NCBI GenBank assembly: GCA_023252015.1
Contig: JAHEXS010000019.1
Span: 1-13,806, forward strand
DNA length: 13,806 nucleotides
Direction of reading: 5' to 3'
Source: Candidatus Nitrosotenuis sp.
GTDB taxonomy: Archaea; Thermoproteota; Nitrososphaeria; Nitrososphaerales; Nitrosopumilaceae
In this document: positions 1-8,215 of the stretch, one piece after another
Layout: each line of letters opens with the position of its first letter
Numbering within the stretch: the stretch's first letter is position 1
The notes under the pieces: generated by a model
What the model was told of the DNA's origin: nothing
The model's database searches: none
The model's input: the letters and a program-made list of their open reading frames with translations, nothing else
Made by a program: the position numbers and the translations under genes

Positions 1-124
1 CACTATCGTCATACTCAAAGTGATGGATGCCGTTTGGCCGGGTGGAATCAGGGTTACTCCTAAAGAAGAGGAGATCGGACTCGACCTAGCACAACACGGG
101 GAAAGAGCATACGTAAACGAATAG
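1..124 (+). CDS. amt: Ammonium transporter (Amt), C-terminal end, partial
   Basis: The reading frame from base 2 to the TAG at 122-124 encodes about 40 residues ending in GLDLAQHGERAYVNE. The D-x-x-x-H-GE-x-AY pattern is the usual cytoplasmic tail of Amt/MEP/Rh ammonium channels (the segment after the last membrane helix), and the preceding VWPGGIRVTPKEEEIG also fits. The rest of the gene lies upstream of the window, so membrane helices and pore histidines cannot be checked. Amt imports ammonia/ammonium, the energy and nitrogen source of ammonia-oxidising archaea. The assignment rests on a short tail motif, and the family is fairly certain while the exact paralogue is not. Confidence 0.8.
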   Translation, partial: TIVILKVMDAVWPGGIRVTPKEEEIGLDLAQHGERAYVNE

Positions 125-136
125 AAAACCTAAACT

Positions 137-159
137 TTTCTCTTCTTTTTATTTTTATT
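137..159 (+). terminator. T-rich terminator after amt
   Basis: Thirteen nt after the amt stop there is a pyrimidine tract with runs TTTT, TTTTT and TTTTT (137-155), followed by TATTATAT. Oligo-T tracts without a strong hairpin are the usual intrinsic terminators in archaea. The A/T-rich end (about 154-163) could also serve as a TATA element for the sulfurtransferase gene that starts at 200, so the two roles may overlap. Confidence 0.45.
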
Positions 160-199
160 ATATCAGAATGAATTTACATTTCCTTATTCCAGTTGAATC

Positions 200-973
200 A
201 TGCTGATTACAACAACTGATCTTGCAAAAGAACTTGATAATCCAAACCTCGTATTGGTTGATACAAGATCCTACAAGGAATACTCCCAAGGACACATTCC
301 CGGAGCAGTAAATTTAGATCTTTTTGCATTTCACTGGTTTGATACGTCAAAGGAGGGCTTGCAGTCATTTAATGAGCAAAGCAAAAAAATTCTCTCATTT
401 ATAGGAATTACAGAATCGACAAAAGCAGTATTCTATGATGATGTCTCAGGAATGCTTGCAGCACGCGGAGTCTGGCTTTTGCTGTACTTTTCACACAACC
501 AAGTCTTCATGCTTGATGGTGGAATAAAGAAATGGAGAGCAGAAAATCATCCACTTGAAACAAAATCAAATGGCTTTAGGCCAACAAAATTTTCTGGCAA
601 GATAAACCCAGATATAATCACGGGATTCGAGTATATTCAAGAAAACCTAGACCGACTTACAATCATAGATGTAAGATCAAAGGAGGAATATGATGGGATG
701 GTAATAAGAGCAGCAAGGAGTGGCCACATCCCAAATGCAATTAACATAGATTGGAATCTCAACCTTTCCAATGATGGGACAATCAAAGACCAAACTACGC
801 TCTCTGAATTGTACAAATTTCCAAAGGATGCAGAAATTGTTACCTATTGCCAAGGTGCATACAGAGCAGCAAACTCTTTTCTGGCTCTAAAAAAACTTGG
901 GTTCAAAAACGTCAAAGTATATCTTGGTTCTTGGGGAGAATGGGGAAATAAACCAGAACTACCTGTTGTCTAA
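200..973 (+). CDS. Two-domain rhodanese-type sulfurtransferase
   Basis: The 257-residue protein is a tandem rhodanese of the thiosulfate/3-mercaptopyruvate sulfurtransferase (SseA/TST) family, cytoplasmic with no signal peptide. The N-terminal domain (about 1-125) carries LVDTRSYKEYSQGHIPGAVN, the typical CH2A-like start. Its own active-site position has no Cys (FYDDVSG region), as is normal for the inactive half. The C-terminal domain (about 140-257) repeats IDVRSKEEYDG and GHIPNAINIDW and ends in the active-site loop C217-QGAY-R222, where C217 would carry the persulfide. Length is close to the usual 270-290. ATG at 200 is the first start in frame. The donor is not decidable from the loop. 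The stop at 971-973 touches the stop of convergent atpI with no gap. Confidence 0.9.
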   Translation: MLITTTDLAKELDNPNLVLVDTRSYKEYSQGHIPGAVNLDLFAFHWFDTSKEGLQSFNEQSKKILSFIGITESTKAVFYDDVSGMLAARGVWLLLYFSHNQVFMLDGGIKKWRAENHPLETKSNGFRPTKFSGKINPDIITGFEYIQENLDRLTIIDVRSKEEYDGMVIRAARSGHIPNAINIDWNLNLSNDGTIKDQTTLSELYKFPKDAEIVTYCQGAYRAANSFLALKKLGFKNVKVYLGSWGEWGNKPELPVV

Positions 974-3067
974 TTATTTGCGTTTCCAGATTAGTTTATT
1001 GTACAACATTTCTGGGACAACTTGTCTGAATGGATGCGCTCCACCGTCATACCACTTTGTAAAGAATTCGTACAGGTGAAGCCTGAGTGACTGGATGTAT
1101 ACGATCAGTCCCTCAATCATCATGATTCCAAGATTTCCGCCAATTATCATTGCCATTGCAGTTGGGGATGAAGAACCGCCAAGTGACTGATACGAGTTAT
1201 TTACTGTAAGTAATAATGCGGCATGTACCAATAACATGATGCCGATTCGTGCATAGCTAAGTGTGTGAGCAAGACACTCTACTGTTTTTCCAAGGAATAC
1301 TTCTATTATTACGTTGATTGCACTTCCGCCATCTTCAGGATGACGCTTTGCATGTAAAATTCCACCAGCCATCATGGTTGCCATAGAACCAATTATAATT
1401 ATGCCAGCAATTCTTGTAACAATCCATACTCTGGCCCAATCGCCAAGGAATATGGTTACCCAAGGAACTACTTCGTCATGTGATCGAGAATACATGTTCA
1501 TAACATCATAGCTAGAACCAATTCCACACATCATGATTACGACAATTCCGCCATACAAAGTCAAGTTTGGTATTGCCTCTGTGATCATCATCATTTTGTG
1601 TCCGTCTCTGATTAATTTTCTAATGCGAAGTAAAAATGCCCAAACCAAATGAATTATTCCCAAAAATATTGAAACCTTGAGAATCGTAATCACTTGTGCA
1701 AAAGTTAGCTCACCAACACTAATTACTCCTACTAGCCAAGATACGGGCTTTAATGGTCCTTCTAAGATCGACTCTACTGCATTAATGTGTATCAAATGGA
1801 ACCCAAAGACTTCACCAGAGCCAACACCTGCAACAGCAGCAGATGCACCAGAAATAGCAATTAGCATTCCCCATCTTGACATGATGCCTTGTCCTTTCAA
1901 TTTGAATAACAAACCGAGACTCATGAGGAAAAGACCATGTCCTAGGTCTGCAAACATTATTCCATAGAATACTGGCCACATGAGAGAAATCATTGGAGTT
2001 GGATCTGCCTCTCCTCGCTTTGGAATTCCCTGACTTTGCGTAATTACTTCAAAAGTTCTGATCCATCTTTTGTTTTCAAACAGGGTTGGTGCATTTTGAA
2101 GTAGCTTTGGATCTGTAATGTCTTCTGTTACTGACATCCATTGTTTTGTAACTTCTTTGAACTTGGATTCCATGCTCTTTGGAATATACCCTTGAATTAC
2201 TGCAAACCTCTTTGTTCCGCCAGGCTTGCGTAACGTTTCGAGAACTTCTTTTGCGATAAACGCGCTCTCATGTAATGACAAAATATCGCGACGGATTGAT
2301 TTTTTTACTTTTGCAATGTCTCCTGAAAGAGATTTCTCTTTTTTTATCAGCTCTGCAAGCTTTGATTCTATTAATGAATATGCCTGACTAGGTATTTGTG
2401 GAAGTCCCTGTGGAATGACAAATGGATTTGCATTGAATGTGCGCAAAACCTTGAGAACTTTCTGAGAATCAACTGCATCAGAAATTACCAATATTGCAAC
2501 TTTGTCTTTTGATTCTAATTCATACTTGTAAATTACAATTCCTTCCAGTGTACGAGAGATCTCGTCATAGTCTGTAGAGTTTATCACAAATAGATTCGTG
2601 TAAAAATATTTCATTAGGCCAAATCCGCCAAGATCTACATTGAGTTTCTTTACAACATCAAGCGTTTCCTTTATTGTTGAATATTCCTCAACGGAATGTT
2701 GTGTTGATGCATGATCACCAAGTAGTTTAGCAGCATTTTCTATTACGCTTGGGCCTTTCTTTTCCAAGTCAGAAATGATTGTTTCAACCTCGTCTAATTC
2801 ATACTGCTTCTTTTTGATTACAGTTCCCTTGAAGAGAATTTCTAGAATTCCAACCTGAAGTGGAATCTGTAGGCCCTTTACCACATCATCTACTAGTTGG
2901 TACATTTTTTGAGCCCTGAGGAGCAGGTCGTCAATCTCTGGCGTTACCAAGTCATTTTCTGTTTCTATTTTATGAAACCACTCAAATTCGGCAAGTCGAG
3001 AAACTACCTGAGGAGATTCCGTCCTAGGCAAAATTACACTTCCAAGTTTTAGATCCGCAACTACCAA
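974..3067 (-). CDS. atpI: A-type ATP synthase subunit I (a-like membrane stator)
   Basis: The 697-residue protein is of the V_ATPase_I family: a soluble N-terminal arm of about 360 residues with coiled-coil stretches, then a membrane half with about 7-8 hydrophobic segments. It forms the proton half-channels next to the rotor and anchors the stalks. Two arginines expected from the family are present: R607 in LSYAR (equivalent to the essential yeast Vph1 R735) and R662 in SLRLHLYEFF (Vph1 R799 region), followed by KWYDGGAHPF. The start is a TTG at 3065-3067. It lies 25-32 nt from a TATA box at 3092-3099, which places the transcript start at about 3069 and excludes the second TTG at 3071-3073. 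It is divergent from the atpE operon, from which it is separated by a dead tnpB. Confidence 0.95.
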   Translation of the reverse strand: MVVADLKLGSVILPRTESPQVVSRLAEFEWFHKIETENDLVTPEIDDLLLRAQKMYQLVDDVVKGLQIPLQVGILEILFKGTVIKKKQYELDEVETIISDLEKKGPSVIENAAKLLGDHASTQHSVEEYSTIKETLDVVKKLNVDLGGFGLMKYFYTNLFVINSTDYDEISRTLEGIVIYKYELESKDKVAILVISDAVDSQKVLKVLRTFNANPFVIPQGLPQIPSQAYSLIESKLAELIKKEKSLSGDIAKVKKSIRRDILSLHESAFIAKEVLETLRKPGGTKRFAVIQGYIPKSMESKFKEVTKQWMSVTEDITDPKLLQNAPTLFENKRWIRTFEVITQSQGIPKRGEADPTPMISLMWPVFYGIMFADLGHGLFLMSLGLLFKLKGQGIMSRWGMLIAISGASAAVAGVGSGEVFGFHLIHINAVESILEGPLKPVSWLVGVISVGELTFAQVITILKVSIFLGIIHLVWAFLLRIRKLIRDGHKMMMITEAIPNLTLYGGIVVIMMCGIGSSYDVMNMYSRSHDEVVPWVTIFLGDWARVWIVTRIAGIIIIGSMATMMAGGILHAKRHPEDGGSAINVIIEVFLGKTVECLAHTLSYARIGIMLLVHAALLLTVNNSYQSLGGSSSPTAMAMIIGGNLGIMMIEGLIVYIQSLRLHLYEFFTKWYDGGAHPFRQVVPEMLYNKLIWKRK

Positions 3068-3090
3068 GACAATCTATCGTTTTTGGGAGG

Positions 3091-3106
3091 AGTTTAAAAT
3101 CTTTCC
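3091..3106 (-). promoter_or_regulatory. atpI promoter (BRE/TATA)
   Basis: Read on the minus strand, GGAAAGATTTTAAACT has a purine-rich BRE-like GGAAAG joined to the TATA element TTTTAAAC (3092-3099). Placing the box at -30 to -23 gives a start near 3069, 2 nt before the TTG start codon of atpI, so the message would be essentially leaderless. No Shine-Dalgarno sequence is seen at the usual spacing. Confidence 0.6.
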
Positions 3107-3150
3107 AAAGGCTCTGTTACCTCTTCGGTTTCTACCAATATTTTCCATTG

Positions 3151-4309
3151 TTAGCACACCTCAGACAGTTTTGACGCATCGACTCTGAGGATTACTGGAT
3201 CCAGGTTCCCCTTCATCGCTTCAACTGTGCCACCTTGAGGATTGGTCAAGCCTTGCCAACCCCTTGTAAGCGATATTCATTGCGGCAACAACATCTCTGT
3301 CTTGCCACCTCCTACAATTTCCGCACCATAAAACTCGACGTTTCTGTCTATCCCCTTGGAGTTTCCCTCCCCGCATCTTGGACAGTCAATGCTGGTGCAT
3401 CTTGGGTCTATTTTGTACAATGGAATACCATCTCATGCTGCCTTGTATGACACCTGCATTTCCAATTCATAAAAAGACCACAGATTAATTTTCGTCTGTA
3501 TTTTCTTCCCTGACCATTACCTTTTTGTAGAGTTTTCGGATTCCTTTCAGATCTTCAAATATGATTGCAGCCTTTTGATTTTTTGCGTAATGTACTAAAG
3601 ATTTTGAGATTATGTTCAATCTTTGTTTGATTCTGTTTGTTTGCCTTTTTCCAAGTTTTGATGTAATCTTTTTTCTGATTCTGTGGTCGTTTTTTGTAAA
3701 GGTGGATTTGACATGAGTACAGTTTTCCTTGATTTTGAGCATTTCAGCTGTGTTGACCTGAATTATTTTTTCATCATTGCCGAATGTGACGTTTCTGATG
3801 TTCCTGTCTATTCCGATTGTCTTTTCTGGAATGATTGGTGTCACATACCTGAAAATTGAGATTGATAACGAATTTGGTGTGATTGTAAACGATTTTGCCA
3901 CGAGTGTTTTATCGGAAAGAACACTTGTTACGTGATCATTTAGCAAAATATTTGTAAACTCTCTGTTTCATACCGGAAAAGAAAGGAGCATTCCATTGAT
4001 TTTGAATCCATAACACGATACAAGGTATGGTTTTTGCACAAATGATGATTTTGGTTTTCTGCCTTTTTTGATGTCTCTTTTCATCTGGGCAAGTCATCCG
4101 CATGCTTGGGAGATTGCAGTAAGCTTATAGTACGACATTATATCATAATCTTGCAGTTTATGGTATGTCATGCCTGAGAGTCTTTTTAAAGTGGAACAGT
4201 CGTTTTCCAGTCCTATTCTGATGCAATGATTCACCATCTGACGAAATATCTCCATCATACGTAGTTCTGGGTTTGGTGTGAAGTCTTGTTTTATTGACTT
4301 GATAGGCAT
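3151..4309 (-). pseudogene. tnpB: Decayed IS605/IS1341-type tnpB (RNA-guided nuclease ancestor)
   Basis: Reading the minus strand through breaks gives a protein of about 386 residues, a normal TnpB length. It begins MPIKSIKQDFTPNPE (ATG 4307-4309), then FRQMVNHCIRIG and YDIMSYYKLTAISQACG. A TGA at 4094-4096 follows, then LAQMKRDIKKGRKPK to LLSFPV, and a second TGA at 3968-3970. The same frame resumes with RuvC-I GIDRN (Asp codon 3806-3808) and RuvC-II IIFEDLKGI (Glu codon 3554-3556). After KLYKK the frame shifts near 3521 and again near 3486. WSFYELEMQ is followed by a third TGA (3433-3435, where Trp is expected). CPRCG, then a frameshift near 3352, CGNC, and DRDVVAAMN (RuvC-III Asp 3293-3295) follow, with one more shift before DPVILRVDASKLSEVC and the TAA at 3151-3153. 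No tnpA is nearby. It is clearly non-functional as a protein. Confidence 0.93.
3159..3190 (-). other. Hairpin at the 3' end of the tnpB remnant (possible right end / omega-RNA vestige)
   Basis: CCTCAGA (3159-3165) and TCTGAGG (3184-3190) are perfect 7-bp inverted repeats around an 18-nt loop. They overlap the last codons of the tnpB remnant. In the IS605 superfamily the transposon right end carries a subterminal hairpin, and the guide omega-RNA is made from the region overlapping the 3' end of tnpB, so the position is right for either. The element boundary itself cannot be fixed from one copy. Confidence 0.35.
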
Positions 4310-4423
4310 TGCCAGTATGTTATGTGATTTTTGTATTAAAACGGTTTGATGTGTAATCTGTTGACTGGTACACTGGTTAATACCGTCTGTCCGCACACGA
4401 CAAGTTAACAGCACCAGGAATCA

Positions 4424-4440
4424 CAAACATTAAAATCTAT
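4424..4440 (+). promoter_or_regulatory. Promoter of the atpE-atpK operon
   Basis: ATTAAAAT at 4429-4436 is a TATA-like box preceded by an A-rich BRE-like stretch (CACAAAC). At -30 to -23 it would start transcription near 4459, 2 nt before the atpE ATG at 4461, giving a leaderless message. The box lies about 115 bp from the first codon of the tnpB remnant, so the insertion did not destroy it. Confidence 0.55.
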
Positions 4441-4460
4441 TAGGATTTGAGCCCAAAATA

Positions 4461-5054
4461 ATGGGTTCTGATTCTGCACTAGAGCAAACTATAGAAAAAA
4501 TCACTCACAACACAGAAGAACAAATCCTCTCAAACCTAAAAGAAGCATTAAAGTCATCTCAGGATACATTATCCAACTCACAAGTCTCACTTGAGCAGGA
4601 ATACGACCGAATCATATCTGAAGGCAAAAAAGAGGCAGAAAAGCTTGAAAAGCAAATTGTCGGCAACGCTGATCTAGATTCTAGAAACAAACAACTCGTA
4701 CTGATTGAAGAATCAATCGAACAAGTTTTTGATAAGGCAATAAAGAAAATCCAAGATGCAGATCGTAACAGCGACTATTCCAAATTAATCTCATCAATGT
4801 TAGAAGAATCAATTCGAACTATTGGAACTTCTGATATCATAATTCAAACAAATTCTAAAGATAAATCCGTCGTGCAATCATTACTATCAAAATTTCCAGG
4901 CGCTACACTATCACAAGATACGATCGATTGTCTTGGAGGAATCAAAGTACAATCAAAAGATGGTACTATGAAATTTGATAATACGATCGATGCAAAACTT
5001 GAACGCCTGAAGCCTTTAATAAGGAAAGATATTGCATCAAAATTCGGTAGGTAA
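4461..5054 (+). CDS. atpE: A-type ATP synthase subunit E (peripheral stalk)
   Basis: The 197-residue protein has the family layout. A long charged N-terminal helix (about residues 10-95, rich in Glu, Lys and Gln, coiled-coil-like) is followed by a compact C-terminal domain. That domain ends in the diagnostic block GGIKVQSKDGTMKFDNTIDA followed by KLERLKPLIRKDIASKFGR, which matches the vatE/NtpE ending with GG, DNT and RLE. Subunit E pairs with a second helical chain (H or G) to form the outer stalks that hold the A3B3 head still. It is the first gene of the operon, and ATG 4461 sits just after the predicted transcript start. The next gene begins 5 nt after the stop. No full-length H/G partner is found in the window. 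Confidence 0.93.
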   Translation: MGSDSALEQTIEKITHNTEEQILSNLKEALKSSQDTLSNSQVSLEQEYDRIISEGKKEAEKLEKQIVGNADLDSRNKQLVLIEESIEQVFDKAIKKIQDADRNSDYSKLISSMLEESIRTIGTSDIIIQTNSKDKSVVQSLLSKFPGATLSQDTIDCLGGIKVQSKDGTMKFDNTIDAKLERLKPLIRKDIASKFGR

Positions 5055-5059
5055 ATGGG

Positions 5060-6829
5060 ATGGCGGCAAAAGGAAAAATTATCTGGGTTAGTGGACCGGC
5101 AGTAAGAGCAGACGGAATGTCCGATGCAAAAATGTATGAAACCGTATCCGTCGGCAACGCAAAACTTATCGGCGAAGTAATTCGTCTTACGGGAGACACT
5201 GCATTCATTCAAGTTTATGAATCAACTAGCGGATTAAAACCAGGAGAGCCAGTCATAGGAACTGGTAATCCACTAAGCGTATTGCTTGGACCTGGAATCA
5301 TTGGCCAAATTTATGATGGAATTCAAAGACCACTAAAAGATCTTGCCGCAAAATCTGGCTCCTTCATTGGAAGAGGAATCACAACAACTCCAGTTGATAT
5401 GACAAAAAAATACACGTTCAAACCTGTTGTAAAAGTTGGTGATGAAATAAAACCCGGAAGCGTTATTGGCTCAGTAAAAGAAACCGACCTAATTGATCAT
5501 AGCATAATGGTTCCACCGGATCATCCAGGAGGAAAAGTAACCAAGATTGTAGGTGAAGGTGACTATGACCTTGAAACAGAACTTGCAACAACAAATGAAA
5601 GTAAAATTCCAATCAAGATGTATCACATGTGGCCAGTAAGAAAGCCACGACCTTACAAGAGCAGATACGATCCAACAGTTCCGCTCCTCACAGGACAACG
5701 TGTAATTGACACATTTTTCCCAATTGCAAAAGGAGGTACAGGATCAATTCCTGGAGCATTTGGTACAGGAAAGACAGTCACATTGCACCAAATTGCAAAA
5801 TGGGCTGATTCTCAAGTTGTAGTTTACATTGGATGCGGAGAGCGAGGAAATGAAATGACAGAAGTATTAGTAGAATTCCCACATCTCAAAGATCCACGTA
5901 CTGGAAAGCCTCTCATGGACAGAACTGTTCTTGTTGCAAATACAAGCAACATGCCAGTGGCTGCAAGAGAGGCAAGTATCTACACCGGAGTTACAATTGC
6001 AGAATATTACAGAGACATGGGCAAAGATGTCGTTCTAGTAGCTGACTCTACAAGCAGATGGGCAGAAGCACTAAGAGAAATGAGCGGAAGACTAGAAGAA
6101 ATGCCAGCGGAAGAAGGTTATCCGTCATATTTAGCATCAAGATTAGCAGAATTCTATGAAAGAGCAGGACGAGTTAGAGCACTTGGAAGCCCAGATCGTG
6201 ATGGCTCTGTAACACTTGTTGGTGCAGTTTCCCCATCAGGTGGAGACTTTACCGAACCAGTAACTACACACACCATGAGATTCATCAAGACCTTCTGGGC
6301 GCTGGATGCAAAGTTAGCATATTCAAGACACTATCCGTCAATCAACTGGATGAACAGCTACTCTGGCTATCTATCAGACATTGGCAAGTGGTGGGGAGAC
6401 AATGTAAGCAAAGAATGGTTTGAGCTAAGAAGCGAGGCATATGGCATTTTACAAAGAGAAGATACGCTAAAGGAAATTGTCAGACTGTTGGGACCTGAGG
6501 CGCTTCCAGACGAGGAAAAACTGATTCTTGAAGTGGCAAGAATGATCAAAATTGGAATCTTGCAGCAAAATTCTTTTGACGATGTAGACACATATTGCAG
6601 TCCACAAAAACAACTCAAATTACTGAAATTACTTGTTGAATTCTACAGACAAGGACAGCGCGCACTAAAGGACGGCGTATCCCTTGCAGACATTCGAGCA
6701 ATGCCAGTAATTTCTACACTATTAAAAGCAAGAATGGAAATTCCAGATGATCAAATTGCAAAGCTAGATCAAGTTCAAACAACAATTAACGACGAATTCA
6801 AAAAAATAGGAGTTAAAGTTACAAATTGA
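5060..6829 (+). CDS. atpA: A-type ATP synthase catalytic subunit A
   Basis: The 589-residue protein is the catalytic subunit of the A3B3 head, which makes or hydrolyses ATP. The order is a beta-barrel start (IIWVSGPAVRADGM), the archaeal/vacuolar insertion (about 110-190), and the P-loop GAFGTGKT (232-239, with nucleotide-binding K238 and T239). GERG follows at about 260-263, holding the catalytic Glu E261, then SRWAEALREMSGRLEEMPAEEGYP and the helical C-terminus. Length matches the usual 580-600. The commonest archaeal loop is GPFGSGKT, and here Pro is Ala and Ser is Thr. ATG at 5060 follows atpE by 5 nt. The stop TGA overlaps the TTG start of atpB by 4 nt (TTGA, 6826-6829), so translation of the two head subunits is probably coupled. 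Confidence 0.98.
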   Translation: MAAKGKIIWVSGPAVRADGMSDAKMYETVSVGNAKLIGEVIRLTGDTAFIQVYESTSGLKPGEPVIGTGNPLSVLLGPGIIGQIYDGIQRPLKDLAAKSGSFIGRGITTTPVDMTKKYTFKPVVKVGDEIKPGSVIGSVKETDLIDHSIMVPPDHPGGKVTKIVGEGDYDLETELATTNESKIPIKMYHMWPVRKPRPYKSRYDPTVPLLTGQRVIDTFFPIAKGGTGSIPGAFGTGKTVTLHQIAKWADSQVVVYIGCGERGNEMTEVLVEFPHLKDPRTGKPLMDRTVLVANTSNMPVAAREASIYTGVTIAEYYRDMGKDVVLVADSTSRWAEALREMSGRLEEMPAEEGYPSYLASRLAEFYERAGRVRALGSPDRDGSVTLVGAVSPSGGDFTEPVTTHTMRFIKTFWALDAKLAYSRHYPSINWMNSYSGYLSDIGKWWGDNVSKEWFELRSEAYGILQREDTLKEIVRLLGPEALPDEEKLILEVARMIKIGILQQNSFDDVDTYCSPQKQLKLLKLLVEFYRQGQRALKDGVSLADIRAMPVISTLLKARMEIPDDQIAKLDQVQTTINDEFKKIGVKVTN

Positions 6830-8211
6830 GCACACAAGGTGGAGTACAGTACAGCAAAATTGCAGAAATCAAAGGTCCACTAGTTGTAGTTGATGGAGTA
6901 GACAGTGCGGCATTTGACGAATTAGTTGAAATTCAAACTACCGATGGAGAAAGAAGACTAGGCAAGGTACTCGAAGTAGGTAACGGCAAAGCAATTGTTC
7001 AGGTATTTGAGGGAACAACCGGTCTTTCAGTTTCTGGAACAAGTGCCAAGTTTATGGGAAAAGTAATGGAGATGCCAGTATCCGAAGAAGTTTTGGGAAG
7101 AGTATTTGATGGTCTTGGCAGACCAATTGACGGATTACCAGATCCTATTGCTTCTAAATTTTTAGACATAAACGGAGAGCCAATGAATCCAGAGCAGCGA
7201 GAATATCCAAGAGACTTTATCCAAACAGGTGTTTCTGTCATCGATGGAATGCTAACACTAGTCCGAGGCCAAAAACTTCCAATATTCTCAGGCTCTGGCA
7301 TGTCACACAACATCCTTGCAGCACAAATTGCAAGGCAAGCATCAGTAGTTGGAACCACCGATGAATTTGCAGTTGTGTTTGCGGCAATTGGAGTGCAGTA
7401 CTCTGAAGCAGAATATTTCAAGCGAAGCCTTGAGGAATCAGGTGCACTAAAGCGAAGTGTATTGTTTTTGAATCTGGCAGATGATCCTGCAATTGAAAGA
7501 ATAATCACACCACGTGTTGCATTAACAGTAGCAGAATATCTTGCGTATGATCTTGGCATGCACGTACTGGTAATTCTTACAGACATGACAAACTATGCAG
7601 AAGCACTAAGAGAAATCAGTGCGGCAAGAGAAGAAGTACCGGGAAGAAAGGGATATCCTGGATACCTGTATACTGACCTTTCAACAATTTATGAAAGGGC
7701 AGGAAGATTGCATGGAAGAAAGGGAAGCGTAACACAAATGCCAATTTTGACAATGCCATCAGACGATATTACTCATCCAATTCCTGATCTTACTGGATAC
7801 ATCACCGAAGGACAAATTGTACTTGGGAGAGATCTGTTCAGACAGGGAGTTTATCCACCAGTCAACATACTAATGAGTCTGAGCAGAATAATGAAGGACG
7901 GTATCGGCGAAGGAAGAACAAGGGTGGATCATCAAGAAATCTCAAACCAGAACTATGACGCTTATTCAAGATCACAAGAAGTTCGTGCATTGGCAGGAAT
8001 AGTTGGAAAGGCAGGCCTTACCGGTGTTGATCTAAAATATCTGGAGGTTGGCGATTCCTTTGAAAAAGACTTTCTGACTCAGGCAGTAGATGAAAACAGA
8101 ACAATCGAGGAAACACTCTCACTTCAATGGAAAGTCGTATCTTTCTTACCAAAGAATGAACTAACCAAGGTAAAAGACAAGTTTATCGAACAATATTACA
8201 AGGAACGATAA
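6826..8211 (+). CDS. atpB: A-type ATP synthase regulatory subunit B
   Basis: The 461-residue protein is the non-catalytic partner of subunit A in the A3B3 head. It has the family hallmarks: N-terminal barrel (YSKIAEIKGPLVVVDGV), MEMPVSEEVLGRVFDGLGRPIDG, and PIFSGSGMSHNILAAQIARQ in place of a P-loop. SGSGMS (155-160) lacks the GK-T/S needed for catalysis, as expected for B. MTNYAEALREISAAREEVPGRKGYPGY and an ordinary C-terminus follow. The start is TTG at 6826. It overlaps the atpA stop and has AGGAG at 6808-6812 (a rather long 13-nt spacer), and the resulting MSTQGGVQYSKI fits the family start. The next gene begins 4 nt after the stop. Confidence 0.98.
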   Translation: MSTQGGVQYSKIAEIKGPLVVVDGVDSAAFDELVEIQTTDGERRLGKVLEVGNGKAIVQVFEGTTGLSVSGTSAKFMGKVMEMPVSEEVLGRVFDGLGRPIDGLPDPIASKFLDINGEPMNPEQREYPRDFIQTGVSVIDGMLTLVRGQKLPIFSGSGMSHNILAAQIARQASVVGTTDEFAVVFAAIGVQYSEAEYFKRSLEESGALKRSVLFLNLADDPAIERIITPRVALTVAEYLAYDLGMHVLVILTDMTNYAEALREISAAREEVPGRKGYPGYLYTDLSTIYERAGRLHGRKGSVTQMPILTMPSDDITHPIPDLTGYITEGQIVLGRDLFRQGVYPPVNILMSLSRIMKDGIGEGRTRVDHQEISNQNYDAYSRSQEVRALAGIVGKAGLTGVDLKYLEVGDSFEKDFLTQAVDENRTIEETLSLQWKVVSFLPKNELTKVKDKFIEQYYKER

Positions 8212-8215
8212 TTAA

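Noticed and set aside
3235..3450. 71-residue plus-strand ORF with some Cys residues
   Set aside because: It is the complement of the tnpB zinc-finger region. The minus strand carries the recognisable motifs CPRCG, CGNC and DRDVVAAMN, so the plus ORF is a shadow.
4310..4414. 35-residue N-terminal extension of the tnpB remnant
   Set aside because: TnpB normally starts at the MPIKSIKQDF methionine (4307-4309). The upstream stretch has no family similarity and is likely the non-coding left end or flank.
4844..5212. Minus-strand ORFs antisense to the atpE/atpA junction
   Set aside because: They span the junction of two well-supported plus-strand genes and have no promoter or family features.
6999..7586. 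195-residue ORF antisense to atpB
   Set aside because: It has no recognisable motif and is Ser/Ile-rich as expected from the complement of a conserved coding region. atpB is certain.
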